NCBI GenBank assembly: GCA_013298125.1
Contig: JAAFJP010000024.1
Coordinates: 33,572 to 97,571 of the forward strand
Direction of reading: 5' to 3'
Length of the DNA: 64,000 nucleotides
Source: Cytophagales bacterium
Lineage (GTDB): Bacteria; Bacteroidota; Bacteroidia; Cytophagales; Spirosomataceae
The translations under genes and the position numbers were made by a program. Positions 1-8,482 of this stretch are shown piece after piece. Under the pieces are notes generated by a model. It did no database searches and had not been told where the DNA came from. It was given only the letters and a program-made list of their open reading frames with translations. Position 1 is the first letter of the stretch. Every line of letters starts with the position of its first letter.

Positions 1-347
1 AAGTACGTTTTGGCAAGCGATTAAGCTATACAATTGATTGCGAAGAAGGTATTTTTACGCATAAAATACCCCGATTTTTACTGCAACCTTTGGTAGAAAA
101 TGCGATTAAACATGGCATTTCAAAAATTGCTCATGCAGGGGAAATCAAAGTAGAAATTAAGCAAATAAATGACACTATTTCAATCAAAATTCACGATAAC
201 GGTCCCGATTTTGGAGAAGCCGTTGGGGGTGGTTTTGGTTTACGAAGTATCAAAGAAAAACTCAAAATTGTCTATGGAGAAAAGGCAAATTTTGAAGTAA
301 AAAATGAGCCTGAAAAAGCGGTGATCATCACACTACCACATAACTGA
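1..347 (+). CDS. Sensor histidine kinase, C-terminal fragment (LytS-type)
   Basis: The gene begins before the window and is open in frame from base 3. The visible part is the ATP-binding (HATPase_c) end of a LytS/YehU-type kinase. It has the N-box motif LLQPLVENAIKHG, then a G1-type HDNGPDFGE segment and a G2-type GGGFGLRSIKEKL segment. Such kinases sit in the inner membrane and phosphorylate a LytTR response regulator. A regulator of exactly that class follows 171 bp downstream, so the two are probably partners. The sensory domain is outside the window, so the stimulus cannot be inferred. Confidence 0.9.
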   Translation, partial: VRFGKRLSYTIDCEEGIFTHKIPRFLLQPLVENAIKHGISKIAHAGEIKVEIKQINDTISIKIHDNGPDFGEAVGGGFGLRSIKEKLKIVYGEKANFEVKNEPEKAVIITLPHN

Positions 348-504
348 TGGCACACGGATTTAACAGATTGGACCGCAGCTGCGGACCGCACGGATTAAAA
401 GGATTTTTTCTTTTACAAGACTACGTGATATTTTTCATAAAAAACAAAAATTAAATCCGTACGGTCCGCCGCTGCGGTCTAATCCGTTAAATCCGTGTGC
501 TATC
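346..504. repeat. Imperfect inverted repeat, arms of about 51 bp
   Basis: The left arm (346-396) and right arm (454-504) are near-complementary. Both carry CACACGGATTTAAC followed by a GACCGCAGC core and an ACGGATT end. The left arm also contains the perfect palindrome CCGCAGCTGCGG. The element starts on the kinase stop codon and ends 14 bp before the ATG of the regulator, filling nearly the whole intergenic space. It resembles a REP/MITE-like palindrome or a large RNA hairpin. Confidence 0.8.
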
Positions 505-518
505 AACACAACGATAAT

Positions 519-1280
519 ATGAAATTTAGAACTATTCTCATTGACGACGAACCCATTGCCATTTCTCGTCTGAAACGGCTATTGAGGGAGTATGATGATA
601 CTTTTGACATCATCACCGAAGCTGAAAACGGGCAAGAAGGACTCGAAAAAATCGAAATCCACAAGCCCGATTTAATCTTTTTGGACATAGAAATGCCCTT
701 ACTTTCGGGTTTCGAGATGCTCGCCCAATTGGAATTTATGCCAATGGTTATTTTCGTAACGGCATTTGACCAGTTCGCTATCAAGGCATTTGAAGAAAAT
801 TCGATTGATTATCTTTTGAAACCCATCGAAAAAGAAAGACTTGAAAAAACTGTTCAAAAATTAAGAAAAATCACTGATAATCAATCGATTAAGATTTCAA
901 ATGAAAGCCTTTTGGGTCTTTTTGAACAACTAAAACCCAAGAAAGAAATTCATTCAATTTCCGTAAAAAGTGGCGATAAAATTCTGTTCATTCCCTTCGA
1001 TGAAATCTCAAATTTTCAGGCAGAAGAAAAATACGTTTTTTTGAATACGATAGACGGAAAACAGTACATCACCAATTATACGATTGCGAATTTGGAAGAA
1101 AAACTGCCTAATACTTTCATCAGAATCAGTAGGGCAGCGATAGTTAATTCTCTAAAAATCAAAGAATTAGAAAGGCATTTTAACGGAAAATACCTCGTAG
1201 CTATGCACGACCAAAAGCATTCCAAAATTGAGACAGGCGTGAGTTACCATGATAATTTGAAGCGGTTGATGGAGATGTGA
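519..1280 (+). CDS. LytTR-family response regulator
   Basis: A DNA-binding response regulator of 253 aa. Residues 1-120 form a receiver domain with the acidic pair D9-D10, the phosphoacceptor D56 in FLDIEMP, and a KPI motif near residue 110. Residues of about 150-250 form a LytTR DNA-binding domain (VKSGDKILFIPFDEI, then FIRISRAAIVN). The frame is open from a GTG at 495, but that codon lies inside the right arm of the inverted repeat, while ATG 519 gives the usual MKFRTILIDDEP start. The upstream kinase is the likely partner. Confidence 0.93.
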   Translation: MKFRTILIDDEPIAISRLKRLLREYDDTFDIITEAENGQEGLEKIEIHKPDLIFLDIEMPLLSGFEMLAQLEFMPMVIFVTAFDQFAIKAFEENSIDYLLKPIEKERLEKTVQKLRKITDNQSIKISNESLLGLFEQLKPKKEIHSISVKSGDKILFIPFDEISNFQAEEKYVFLNTIDGKQYITNYTIANLEEKLPNTFIRISRAAIVNSLKIKELERHFNGKYLVAMHDQKHSKIETGVSYHDNLKRLMEM

Positions 1281-1296
1281 TGAAAAATCTAAAAAT

Positions 1297-1343
1297 AAAA
1301 TTACAAAAGCCATGACCTAATAAGTTGTGGCTTTTGTAATTTT
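1297..1343. terminator. Perfect 16-bp hairpin, Rho-independent terminator
   Basis: AAAATTACAAAAGCCA (1297-1312) pairs perfectly with TGGCTTTTGTAATTTT (1328-1343) across a 15-nt loop. A-rich and T-rich flanks allow termination in either direction. It ends transcription from the response regulator, yet its last base is only 4 nt from the ATG of the next gene. Confidence 0.85.
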
Positions 1344-1347
1344 GAAC

Positions 1348-2562
1348 ATGAACAAAATTCAATATCAATACAAACCCGAAAATTTCAAACTTTCTGACCC
1401 GAACAAGTACGTTTTAGAAAACTTGCGGTCAGAGGAAATGATTTTGTCTTTGGGACCTCAGCACCCTTCCACGCATGGGGTTTTGCGGATGGAAGTGATT
1501 TCGGACGGTGAGTTGGTGGTGGATGTCATTCCACATTTAGGATATTTGCACCGCTGTTTTGAGAAACACGCTGAGTCGCTGCCCTTCAACCAAATCATTC
1601 CCTACGTGGACAGAATGGATTATTTGGCGGCGATGAACTCCGAACACGCCTACGTAATGGGCGTGGAAAAAATGTTGGATTTGACGGGAAAATTGCCAAA
1701 ACGCCTTGAATATATCCGTGTTTTAGTGGCTGAAATGAACCGTATTGCTTCGCATTTTGTGGCGATTGGAACGTATGGGCTTGATATTGGGGCATATACC
1801 GCCTTCCTGTGGGTGATGCGTGACCGTGAGCATATACAGAGACTTTTAGAGTGGATTTGTGGGGCGAGAATGTTGTATAATTACATTTGGGTCGGTGGAT
1901 TATTTTATGATTTGCCCGTAGGTTTTGAGGAACGTTGTACGGAATTTATCAACTACCTCAAACCCAAAATGGTAGAACTACGTGAGTTGATTATTGAGAA
2001 TAAAATCTTTGTACAACGGACGGCAAATGTGGGCGTTTTGCCAATGGATTTAGCGATAAATTATGGTTGTACGGGTCCCGTTTTAAGAGGTTCGGGTTTG
2101 AAATTTGACCTTCGTAAAGTAGATAAATATTCAGTTTATCCAGAAATGGATTTTGATATTCCCATTGGAAAAGGCGAAATGGGAACGGTGGGTGACTGTT
2201 GGGATAGAAATTATGTGCGAGTACAAGAATGTGATGAATCCATCAAAATCATCGAACAATGCCTTATCCAACTCAAAAACGACCATAAACGTACCCAAGA
2301 CTTCGACCCACAAGCCTTAGTTCCCAAGAAAATTCGTCCGCAAGCCATGGATTTTTATGCTCGTGCTGAAAATCCGAAGGGAGAATTAGGTTTCTTCTTT
2401 CGCACAGATGGGCGTTCGGATATTCCTGTACGCTTGAAAGCCCGTGCGTGTTCGTTGCATAATTTATCAATCATTCCAGAAGTAAGTCGTGGAGCAATGT
2501 TGGCGGATTTAGTGGCGATTATTGGGTCGATGGATTTGGTGATGGGGGAGGTGGATAGATAA
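1348..2562 (+). CDS. nuoD: NADH-quinone oxidoreductase subunit D
   Basis: The 49-kDa subunit of respiratory complex I, 404 aa. It is part of the peripheral arm that helps build the quinone site. Diagnostic segments are LGPQHPSTHGVLR near the N-terminus, HLGYLHRCFEKHAE, IPYVDRMDYL, and a C-terminal stretch ending GSMDLVMGEVDR. Length is normal for NuoD. A GTG at 1327 would add seven residues but lies in the terminator stem, so ATG 1348 is preferred. No other nuo gene is in the window; in most bacteria nuoD lies within a nuoA-N operon, so this is either a displaced single gene or a second copy. Confidence 0.95.
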   Translation: MNKIQYQYKPENFKLSDPNKYVLENLRSEEMILSLGPQHPSTHGVLRMEVISDGELVVDVIPHLGYLHRCFEKHAESLPFNQIIPYVDRMDYLAAMNSEHAYVMGVEKMLDLTGKLPKRLEYIRVLVAEMNRIASHFVAIGTYGLDIGAYTAFLWVMRDREHIQRLLEWICGARMLYNYIWVGGLFYDLPVGFEERCTEFINYLKPKMVELRELIIENKIFVQRTANVGVLPMDLAINYGCTGPVLRGSGLKFDLRKVDKYSVYPEMDFDIPIGKGEMGTVGDCWDRNYVRVQECDESIKIIEQCLIQLKNDHKRTQDFDPQALVPKKIRPQAMDFYARAENPKGELGFFFRTDGRSDIPVRLKARACSLHNLSIIPEVSRGAMLADLVAIIGSMDLVMGEVDR

Positions 2563-2576
2563 AAAATTTATAATTT

Positions 2577-3098
2577 TCAATGTGAAGTATAGATCATCTT
2601 TTCAAGCGTATTGATATTTCTGACAGTCGTATTTTTCTTGTATTTTGCTTTGGCGATGATTTTGGCAAAAGGAGTATGTAAAGTTTCCCCTTCTGTAACT
2701 TTCCAATAGATCACTTGATTACCTGATGCAATGGGTTCTACGGAGTTTTCAGCAAGGTTTTTTAGCTCTTCAAAGATGGCTTCGCTATCAATCAAAATCA
2801 CGTAGGCGTGATAATTTTCTTCCCTCTCAAAAGGATATTTGTCAATAATATTTGACAAAATATCAAAATCATATAATTGCACATACGCCTCATAATTAAA
2901 GGTTTCTGAAAGGCTCTTTTCCAGAATAGGCTTTATTTCTTCCAACGATTTATTCGACTCAAAAACCACGTTTCCAGTCTGTAAATAGGTTTTTACGTTT
3001 GTGAAACCTATTTTCTCAAAAGCCGATTTCAAATCTGGCATTTTGATTCTGATGTTTCCGACGTTGATTCCACGGAGGAAAGCGATTTGTTTTTTCAT
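2577..3098 (-). CDS. DUF1697 domain protein
   Basis: A 173-aa cytosolic protein. The opening QIAFLRGINVGN, then MPDLKSAFEKIGFTNVKTYL and QTGNVVFES, is the typical DUF1697 signature, and the length matches the family. The family has a ferredoxin-like fold in solved structures but no established biochemical role. It is convergent with nuoD (14 bp between stops) and divergent from the DUF1801 gene, with a 73-bp gap that must hold both promoters. Confidence 0.85.
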   Translation of the reverse strand: MKKQIAFLRGINVGNIRIKMPDLKSAFEKIGFTNVKTYLQTGNVVFESNKSLEEIKPILEKSLSETFNYEAYVQLYDFDILSNIIDKYPFEREENYHAYVILIDSEAIFEELKNLAENSVEPIASGNQVIYWKVTEGETLHTPFAKIIAKAKYKKNTTVRNINTLEKMIYTSH

Positions 3099-3171
3099 GG
3101 GTTTGTCATTTCTTTTCTATTCAAAAATAAAAGATAAATTTGTACAAATATCTGTTATCAAACAACTAATC

Positions 3172-3555
3172 ATGGAAAAATTACCCGTAAAAAATATTGA
3201 TGAATACCTTGCTTTTCAACCTGAAAAAGTGATGGAAGTACTCGAAAATCTCCGTCAAATCATCAGGGAAACCGCCCCCGAAGCTGAGGAAGTAATCAGC
3301 TTCGGAATACCCGCCTTTAAATATCAAGGGATGTTGGTGTATTTTGCTGCTTACAAAAAACATTGTAGTCTTTTTGCTGGAAACGGAGCATTGACCGAAC
3401 AAATGCAAGAGCAACTAAAAGCCTACAAAACCTCAAAAGGAACGATTCAATTTACCATCGAAAAACCTCTTCCTGACGAACTGGTAAGGGAAATTGTAAA
3501 AGTCAGAATGAAACAGAATGAGGAAAAAATGAAAGAAAAGAAAACGAAAAAATAA
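3172..3555 (+). CDS. DUF1801 (YdhG-like) protein
   Basis: A 127-aa protein of the DUF1801/YdhG family. Visible features are IDEYLAFQPEKVMEVLENLR, the conserved EEVISFGIPAFKY core and CSLFAGNGAL. The C-terminus is very lysine-rich (EEKMKEKKTKK). The frame is open upstream to 3001, but that part overlaps the divergent DUF1697 gene and lacks family residues, so ATG 3172 is chosen. Some relatives are annotated as iron chaperones; that role cannot be shown here. Confidence 0.8.
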   Translation: MEKLPVKNIDEYLAFQPEKVMEVLENLRQIIRETAPEAEEVISFGIPAFKYQGMLVYFAAYKKHCSLFAGNGALTEQMQEQLKAYKTSKGTIQFTIEKPLPDELVREIVKVRMKQNEEKMKEKKTKK

Positions 3556-3557
3556 TT

Positions 3558-3968
3558 ATGAAAATAAAGCTAATTATCTTTCTATTTATCCTTACGACTT
3601 TATGGAGTTGTTCGAGTTCTAAGCAAGTGGTAGAGTTGCAGAACAAAGTAAGAGAATTAGAAAAAGAACTTTCTAAACAAAAGGATGAAAATATTGAATT
3701 GAGTAGTTTCAGAATTTCTTTGGATGAACAACTCAAAAAATATCCATCTGCTTATGTTAGAGTTTGTCAAACTGATGAAATTATACTTGATTCGGTAGTG
3801 TTAAAATATAATCGACTTTTCCAAAACTACAATCAGTTACAATCTTCATACAAATCTTTAAAGGAGAATTCTGAGATAGATAAAATGAATTTGGAAAAGA
3901 CTATTTCAACAATGAAATCAGAATACGAAAAATCGAATAAAAACAAAAAAATCCTCAATTCACTTTGA
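3558..3968 (+). CDS. Small coiled-coil lipoprotein
   Basis: 136 aa, starting 2 nt after the DUF1801 stop, so probably co-transcribed. The N-terminus is a lipoprotein signal (hydrophobic IIFLFILTTLW, then lipobox LWSC with the lipidated Cys at about residue 18). The rest is charged and heptad-like (VVELQNKVRELEKELSKQKD; later EKTISTMKSEYEK), suggesting a membrane-anchored coiled coil in the periplasm. No family is recognised and the function is unknown. Its last codons overlap a terminator hairpin. Confidence 0.7.
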   Translation: MKIKLIIFLFILTTLWSCSSSKQVVELQNKVRELEKELSKQKDENIELSSFRISLDEQLKKYPSAYVRVCQTDEIILDSVVLKYNRLFQNYNQLQSSYKSLKENSEIDKMNLEKTISTMKSEYEKSNKNKKILNSL

Positions 3969-3977
3969 GGATTTTTT
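3945..3977 (+). terminator. Rho-independent terminator overlapping a gene end
   Basis: AAAAAATCCTCAA pairs with TTGAGGATTTTTT around a short loop, followed by a T-rich run. The TGA stop of the coiled-coil lipoprotein (3966-3968) lies in the descending arm. Confidence 0.75.
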
Positions 3978-3981
3978 GTTT

Positions 3982-4182
3982 TCAGACTAAAACTGGCTTC
4001 TGAATTTTCTGTTTTAACTCTTCCGTCCCTTGTTGTATTGCCCTAAAATGTTCCAATTTCTCTTCTGGACTCATTGCTAAAAATGCTTCTTTTTGAGTAT
4101 TTAAGAAGGCTTTTCTATCACTATCATTTGTCAAATTAGCAAAATCTTTTGCTTGCTGATGGATTTGAGATGTTGTGTTCAT
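3982..4182 (-). CDS. Small hypothetical protein
   Basis: A 66-aa, charged, probably all-helical protein (MNTTSQIHQQAKDF at the start, MSPEEKLEHFRAIQQGTEEL in the middle). The frame extends upstream to 4257, but that extension crosses the ileS terminator hairpin and has no family character, so ATG at 4182 is preferred. No family recognised. It lies just downstream of ileS on the same strand, with the hairpin at 4202-4236 between them. Confidence 0.55.
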   Translation of the reverse strand: MNTTSQIHQQAKDFANLTNDSDRKAFLNTQKEAFLAMSPEEKLEHFRAIQQGTEELKQKIQKPVLV

Positions 4183-4201
4183 TGTTTTTTCCTTGGTAAT
4201 A

Positions 4202-4236
4202 AACTTCCCGAAAGTTCTTTTTACTTTCGGGAAGTT
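4202..4236 (-). terminator. Hairpin after ileS
   Basis: AACTTCCCGAAAGT (4202-4215) pairs perfectly with ACTTTCGGGAAGTT (4223-4236) over a 7-nt loop, directly after the ileS stop. The U run on the minus strand is short, so its strength is uncertain. Confidence 0.7.
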
Positions 4237-4243
4237 AACCGTA

Positions 4244-7200
4244 TCACACCACCTCAACCTTCACCACCAAAACCAACTCCTCAAACTCAACCTCCTGACC
4301 ATCAGCTAATTCCGAAACAATTTCCAAGGAAATTGCTTGTACTTCTTGGCTAATAAAGTCGGTGAAAACTTTTATGCCTTCCGTAACTTCTGGGTCTGAA
4401 TCTACTAATTTGATGCTGATTTTGTCGGTAACTTCAAAGCCTGAATCTTTCCGTAAATTCTGAATACGATTCACAAAATCACGGGCTATTCCTTCTTGTT
4501 TTAATTCTGGCGTAATTGTAATATCTAAGGCTACCGTAATTTCGCTGTCTTTTGCTGATAAATAGCCTGGCAAATCTTCCGTTAAAATCTCAACTTCGTT
4601 TGGCGTGATTTGGTAAGTAGTATTTGGTATTGAAAACTCGCCTGTGCTTTCTAAAAGAGCAATATCTTCTGTACTCATTGCCAAAATCCCATCGGCAACG
4701 GCTTTCATCTCTTTTCCAAATTTTGGACCTAATGCCTTGAAGTTTGGTTTCACTTTTTTCGATAATGCTCCTGAGGCATCATCCAAATATTCGATGGCTT
4801 TGATATTTACTTCGGTCTTAATCAAATCTTCTACGGAACTGATTTGCTGACGAGTTTTTTCACTCAAAACAGGAATTAAAATCCTACTTAAAGGCTGACG
4901 TACTTTAATACGGTTATTTCTACGGATGGAGTGTACCAACGAACAAATCCGTTGAGCTAATTCCATCGAAGTCTCCAATTCTGGATTAATCCACTCAGGA
5001 ATTGCTGGATGAAAATCAGATAAATGTACCGACGCATTTTTGAAAGGCGTATTCTTCTCAATCGACTCCTCACGCACGTGATTGGTCATGTTTCTGTACA
5101 ACCAATCGCCATAAAAAGGGGCAATGGGCGACATCAACTGAGCCACTGCCACCAAACAATGTTGCAACGTTTCATACGCCCCTTGCTTGTCTTCGGTCAT
5201 TTCGCCCGCCCAGAAACGTCTTCTGCCCAAGCGTACGTACCAGTTAGACAGGTGGTCGCATACGAAATCTTGGATGGCACGCCCTGCCTTGGTTGGTTCG
5301 TATTCTTCGTAAGCCTTATCAACTTCCTCGACAGTTGTCAATAATTTTGAAATAATCCAACGGTCTAATTCTGAGAGCTTTTCATAAGGCAAACGGTCAA
5401 ATTGATTGACACGATAGCCGTCCAAATTGGCGTAAAGAGCAAAGAAATTATAGGTATTTGTAAGCGTTCCGAAGAATTTATTTCGTACTTCGGTGATGCC
5501 TGCCAAGTCAAATTTGAGGTTGTCCCAGGGCTGTGCATTCGTAATCATGTACCAGCGAGTTGGGTCTGCACCAAATGATTTCAACGTCTCAAATGGGTCG
5601 ATGGCATTACCCAAACGTTTAGACATTTTGTTGCCATTTTTATCCAAAACCAAACCCGTTGAAACTACATTTTTGAAAGCAACCGATTCCTCGACCATCG
5701 TAGAGATAGCATGAAGCGTAAAGAACCATCCACGAGTCTGATCAACGCCTTCCGAAATGAAATCCGCAGGGTAAGATTGCTTGAAAACCTCCTGATTTTC
5801 AAAGGGATAGTGCCATTGAGCAAACGGCATTGCACCCGAATCAAACCAAACGTCAATCAAATCAGTCTCACGAGTCATTACTTGTCCAGAGGTAGAAATT
5901 AAGAAAACTTCATCTACAAATGGGCGGTGGAGGTCGAAAATACCCGAAGCGTCGGTCGCCTCACCCCCAGCCCCTCTCCCGTGGAGAGGGGGGCTTTTTA
6001 GCTTGGTGTTTTCTTCTTCATTTTTGGACGTTATAGCTTTTAACTTTTGAGTTATTTTTGTTAAAACTTCGTCAAGTCCTTTTAAAACCTCTTCATTTGA
6101 AAAACGGATTACTTCATATCCTAAGCTATTCAAATAATCAGTTCGAGATTCATCAAAACGTTTTTGTTCTTCCTCATCATGATATTCTCCGTCTATTTCA
6201 ATAACTAACATGGCAGGAATACAAACAAAATCAGCAATATAACTGTCTATTGCGTGCTGACGACGAATTTTAAAACCTAATTTACTATTCCGAACTTCTT
6301 GCCATAATGCGTTTTCTGACTCTGTTTGCTCTTTTCTATTCTCACGAGCAAAAGTTTTCAGTTGTTCCCAAGCGTCCTTATTGCCTGTCAGAACATGAGA
6401 AAAAATCTTATTTTTATCAGCTGTCATCGAGTCCACGAGACTGCCCCCCTCTCCACGGGAGAGGGGTTGGGGGTGAGGGTCTAATGAAGCATAATAACTA
6501 TTTAAAAACTTCTCATTAAACGCCCGTTGCTCCTCACTCAAAACATCATCTTTCAGAGCGTGTTTCACGGCATGAATTAACTCATCGACAGAACCAATAC
6601 AAATTTCTTCATCACCGTTTTCAGTACGCCAAATTGGCAAAGGAGTTCCCCAATATCTTGAACGTGAAAGATTCCAATCCACCAAGTTTTCCAACCAGTT
6701 TCCAAAACGCCCCGTACCCGTTGATTCTGGTTTCCAGTTGATGGTATTATTCAAGTGAATCAACTTGTCTTTCATCGCAGTGGTACGGATAAACCAAGCA
6801 TCTAATGGATAGTACAAAATCGGTTTATCCGTCCGCCAACAATGTGGATAAGGGTGGTCGAATTTCTGAACATTAAAGGCTTTATTTTCCGTTTTCAACT
6901 GAATCGCAATTCGCTCATCCACAGACAGATATTTGTCTCTATTTTGTAAAATTCTTTGCTCTTCTTTCTCTTCGTCCGACAGATAGGCTTCCTTCACTGG
7001 CTCATTGGCATAATCCGTAATTTCAGCCACAAAACGCCCCTGACGATTCACAACAGGCACATCTTTGCCATTTTCATCCTTCACCAATATCGCAGGAATG
7101 CCATTTTGTTGAGCTACACGGAAGTCGTCCGCCCCAAAAGTTGGGGAAGTATGCACAACGCCAGTACCGTCTTCTGTCGTAACGAAATCACCAATAATTA

Positions 7201-8212
7201 CCCTGAAAGCTGCCGTTTCGGGTTGCACATAAGGCATCAATTGTTCGTACTCAATACCTTCCAAAAAGTTGCCTTTGAACTCAGAAATTATCGTCCACGG
7301 AATGATTTTATCGCCATCATTATACGTCGTAAAATCACCATCTTTTCCTTTTTCGTTAAAATATTTTCCGACTAAATCTCTCGCCAAAACCACATTTACA
7401 GGCTCGAAAGTGTAAGGATTTCGAGTTTTTACTAAGACATAATCAATGTTTTTTCCAACCGTCAAAGCTGAGTTGGCGGGCAATGTCCAAGGCGTAGTTG
7501 TCCAAGCTAAAATATAGACATTATCGCTATTGGCAGAATCAAACAAAAAGCCCGATTTGCCCGTCAATTTGACTTTAAATTGAGCTGTCAAGGAAGTATC
7601 TTTCACTTCACGATAACAACCTGGTTGGTTAATTTCGTGCGAAGAAAGTCCAGTACCAGCCGCAGGAGAATAGGGCTGAATCGTATAACCTTTATACAAC
7701 AATCCTTTTTTGTATAATTGCTGCAAAAGATGCCATACCGACTCAATATAGTTGTTTTCGTAGGTAATGTAGGGATGTTCTAAGTCCACCCAATAGCCCA
7801 TTTTTTCCGTCAAATCATTCCACAAATCTGTGAATTTCATGACCGTTTCACGACATTTTTGGTTGTATTCTTCAATGGAAATCTTCTTACCGATATCCTC
7901 TTTGGTGATACCCAATTCTTTTTCTACTTGCAATTCTATGGGTAGTCCGTGCGTGTCCCAACCGCCCTTGCGTTTCACTTGCTTGCCTTTGAGGGTTTGG
8001 TAGCGACAGAAAATATCCTTAATCGCCCGTGCCATCACGTGGTGAATCCCAGGCGTTCCGTTGGCAGAAGGCGGACCTTCATAAAAAGTAAAAGTTGGAT
8101 TTCCCTCACGGGTATCAATAGATTGTTGGAAGATGTTTTCATCTTGCCAAAATTTCAGGATTTCGTCGGCAACTTGTGCGTAATCGAGGTTTTTATATTC
8201 TTTAAAATTCAC
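4244..8212 (-). CDS. ileS: Isoleucyl-tRNA synthetase with an in-frame DUF559 insertion
   Basis: Class Ia synthetase charging tRNA-Ile, 1322 aa. The HIGH-type motif is GIHH at residues 55-58 and the KMSKS motif is KMSKR at 862-866. The editing-domain segment (TTEDGTGVVHTSP) and the VWFDSGAMPFAQWHYP block are intact. Residues 576-755 are foreign: 180 codons holding a DUF559 nuclease-like domain between two GC-rich inverted repeats (described separately). Removing them leaves 1142 aa, the normal size for this phylum, and joins YYAS directly to GIFDLHRP. The site is a variable loop between the SRYWGTPLPIW and FDLHRP blocks of the catalytic domain. The frame is uninterrupted, so the enzyme is probably made with the insert. 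As the only ileS seen here it is presumably essential and functional. Confidence 0.95.
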   Translation of the reverse strand: MNFKEYKNLDYAQVADEILKFWQDENIFQQSIDTREGNPTFTFYEGPPSANGTPGIHHVMARAIKDIFCRYQTLKGKQVKRKGGWDTHGLPIELQVEKELGITKEDIGKKISIEEYNQKCRETVMKFTDLWNDLTEKMGYWVDLEHPYITYENNYIESVWHLLQQLYKKGLLYKGYTIQPYSPAAGTGLSSHEINQPGCYREVKDTSLTAQFKVKLTGKSGFLFDSANSDNVYILAWTTTPWTLPANSALTVGKNIDYVLVKTRNPYTFEPVNVVLARDLVGKYFNEKGKDGDFTTYNDGDKIIPWTIISEFKGNFLEGIEYEQLMPYVQPETAAFRVIIGDFVTTEDGTGVVHTSPTFGADDFRVAQQNGIPAILVKDENGKDVPVVNRQGRFVAEITDYANEPVKEAYLSDEEKEEQRILQNRDKYLSVDERIAIQLKTENKAFNVQKFDHPYPHCWRTDKPILYYPLDAWFIRTTAMKDKLIHLNNTINWKPESTGTGRFGNWLENLVDWNLSRSRYWGTPLPIWRTENGDEEICIGSVDELIHAVKHALKDDVLSEEQRAFNEKFLNSYYASLDPHPQPLSRGEGGSLVDSMTADKNKIFSHVLTGNKDAWEQLKTFARENRKEQTESENALWQEVRNSKLGFKIRRQHAIDSYIADFVCIPAMLVIEIDGEYHDEEEQKRFDESRTDYLNSLGYEVIRFSNEEVLKGLDEVLTKITQKLKAITSKNEEENTKLKSPPLHGRGAGGEATDASGIFDLHRPFVDEVFLISTSGQVMTRETDLIDVWFDSGAMPFAQWHYPFENQEVFKQSYPADFISEGVDQTRGWFFTLHAISTMVEESVAFKNVVSTGLVLDKNGNKMSKRLGNAIDPFETLKSFGADPTRWYMITNAQPWDNLKFDLAGITEVRNKFFGTLTNTYNFFALYANLDGYRVNQFDRLPYEKLSELDRWIISKLLTTVEEVDKAYEEYEPTKAGRAIQDFVCDHLSNWYVRLGRRRFWAGEMTEDKQGAYETLQHCLVAVAQLMSPIAPFYGDWLYRNMTNHVREESIEKNTPFKNASVHLSDFHPAIPEWINPELETSMELAQRICSLVHSIRRNNRIKVRQPLSRILIPVLSEKTRQQISSVEDLIKTEVNIKAIEYLDDASGALSKKVKPNFKALGPKFGKEMKAVADGILAMSTEDIALLESTGEFSIPNTTYQITPNEVEILTEDLPGYLSAKDSEITVALDITITPELKQEGIARDFVNRIQNLRKDSGFEVTDKISIKLVDSDPEVTEGIKVFTDFISQEVQAISLEIVSELADGQEVEFEELVLVVKVEVV
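5946..6490 (-). mobile_element. DUF559-carrying palindromic element inside ileS
   Basis: The ends are 36-bp inverted repeats with one mismatch (5959-5994 and 6443-6478). Each is itself a hairpin: CCCCTCTCC, loop CGT, GGAGAGGGG. The direct repeat GAAGC lies outside both ends (5946-5950 and 6486-6490), exactly 540 bp apart, and could be a target duplication; 7-8 nt separate it from the repeats. Read in the ileS frame, the arms encode PHPQPLSRGEGG and SPPLHGRGAGGE. Between them lies a DUF559 domain (ileS residues about 632-725) with D661, the E672-I-D674-G pattern, H678 and the RFSNEEVL motif expected of this Vsr/PD-(D/E)xK-like fold. An internal ATG (residue 596, base 6427) could allow separate expression. 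Mobility is inference. Confidence 0.8.
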
Positions 8213-8451
8213 GATATTTCAATTAACAATTAACAATAATCAATAAACAACTTCTCTTTCCGTAAAATGGAAAAAGAAAATGTTTGCAAAATTACAATAA
8301 ATGAGTGTGGAAGAGGAAGAAAAGAAGTCTTTTTGTAGTATTTTGTTAATTTAAACAATACAAATGTTTGATTTGGAACGTATTTTGTTTGTAAAAAAGC
8401 ACAAAAAGCAAACAAAAACAGTACAAAACAATACATATTCGTATCGTTATG

Positions 8452-8482
8452 TTTGTATCGTTGCTAAATTACATTAATTTTG
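8452..8482 (+). promoter_or_regulatory. Bacteroidota-type promoter for the 62-aa gene
   Basis: TTTG (8452-8455) and TAATTTTG (8475-8482) match the -33 TTTG and -7 TAnnTTTG consensus of the phylum, with a 19-bp spacer. Transcription would start near 8488, about 55 nt before the ATG at 8544. Confidence 0.6.

Noticed and set aside
5946..6490. Intein in IleS
   Set aside because: No Cys/Ser/Thr at a splice start, no terminal His-Asn followed by a nucleophile (the end reads TDAS), no Hint-type blocks, and the ends are inverted repeats. DUF559 is not a LAGLIDADG homing nuclease.
5946..6490. Group I/II intron in ileS
   Set aside because: The reading frame continues without stops through the whole insert, and no intron core or 5'-GUGYG-type end is seen.
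6307..6519. Plus-strand 70-aa frame over the right arm of the ileS element
   Set aside because: Antisense to ileS, ends with the palindrome translation, no family similarity.
8230..8436. 68-aa minus-strand frame upstream of ileS
   Set aside because: Low-complexity, Phe/Leu-rich reading of AT-rich DNA that should hold the ileS promoter.
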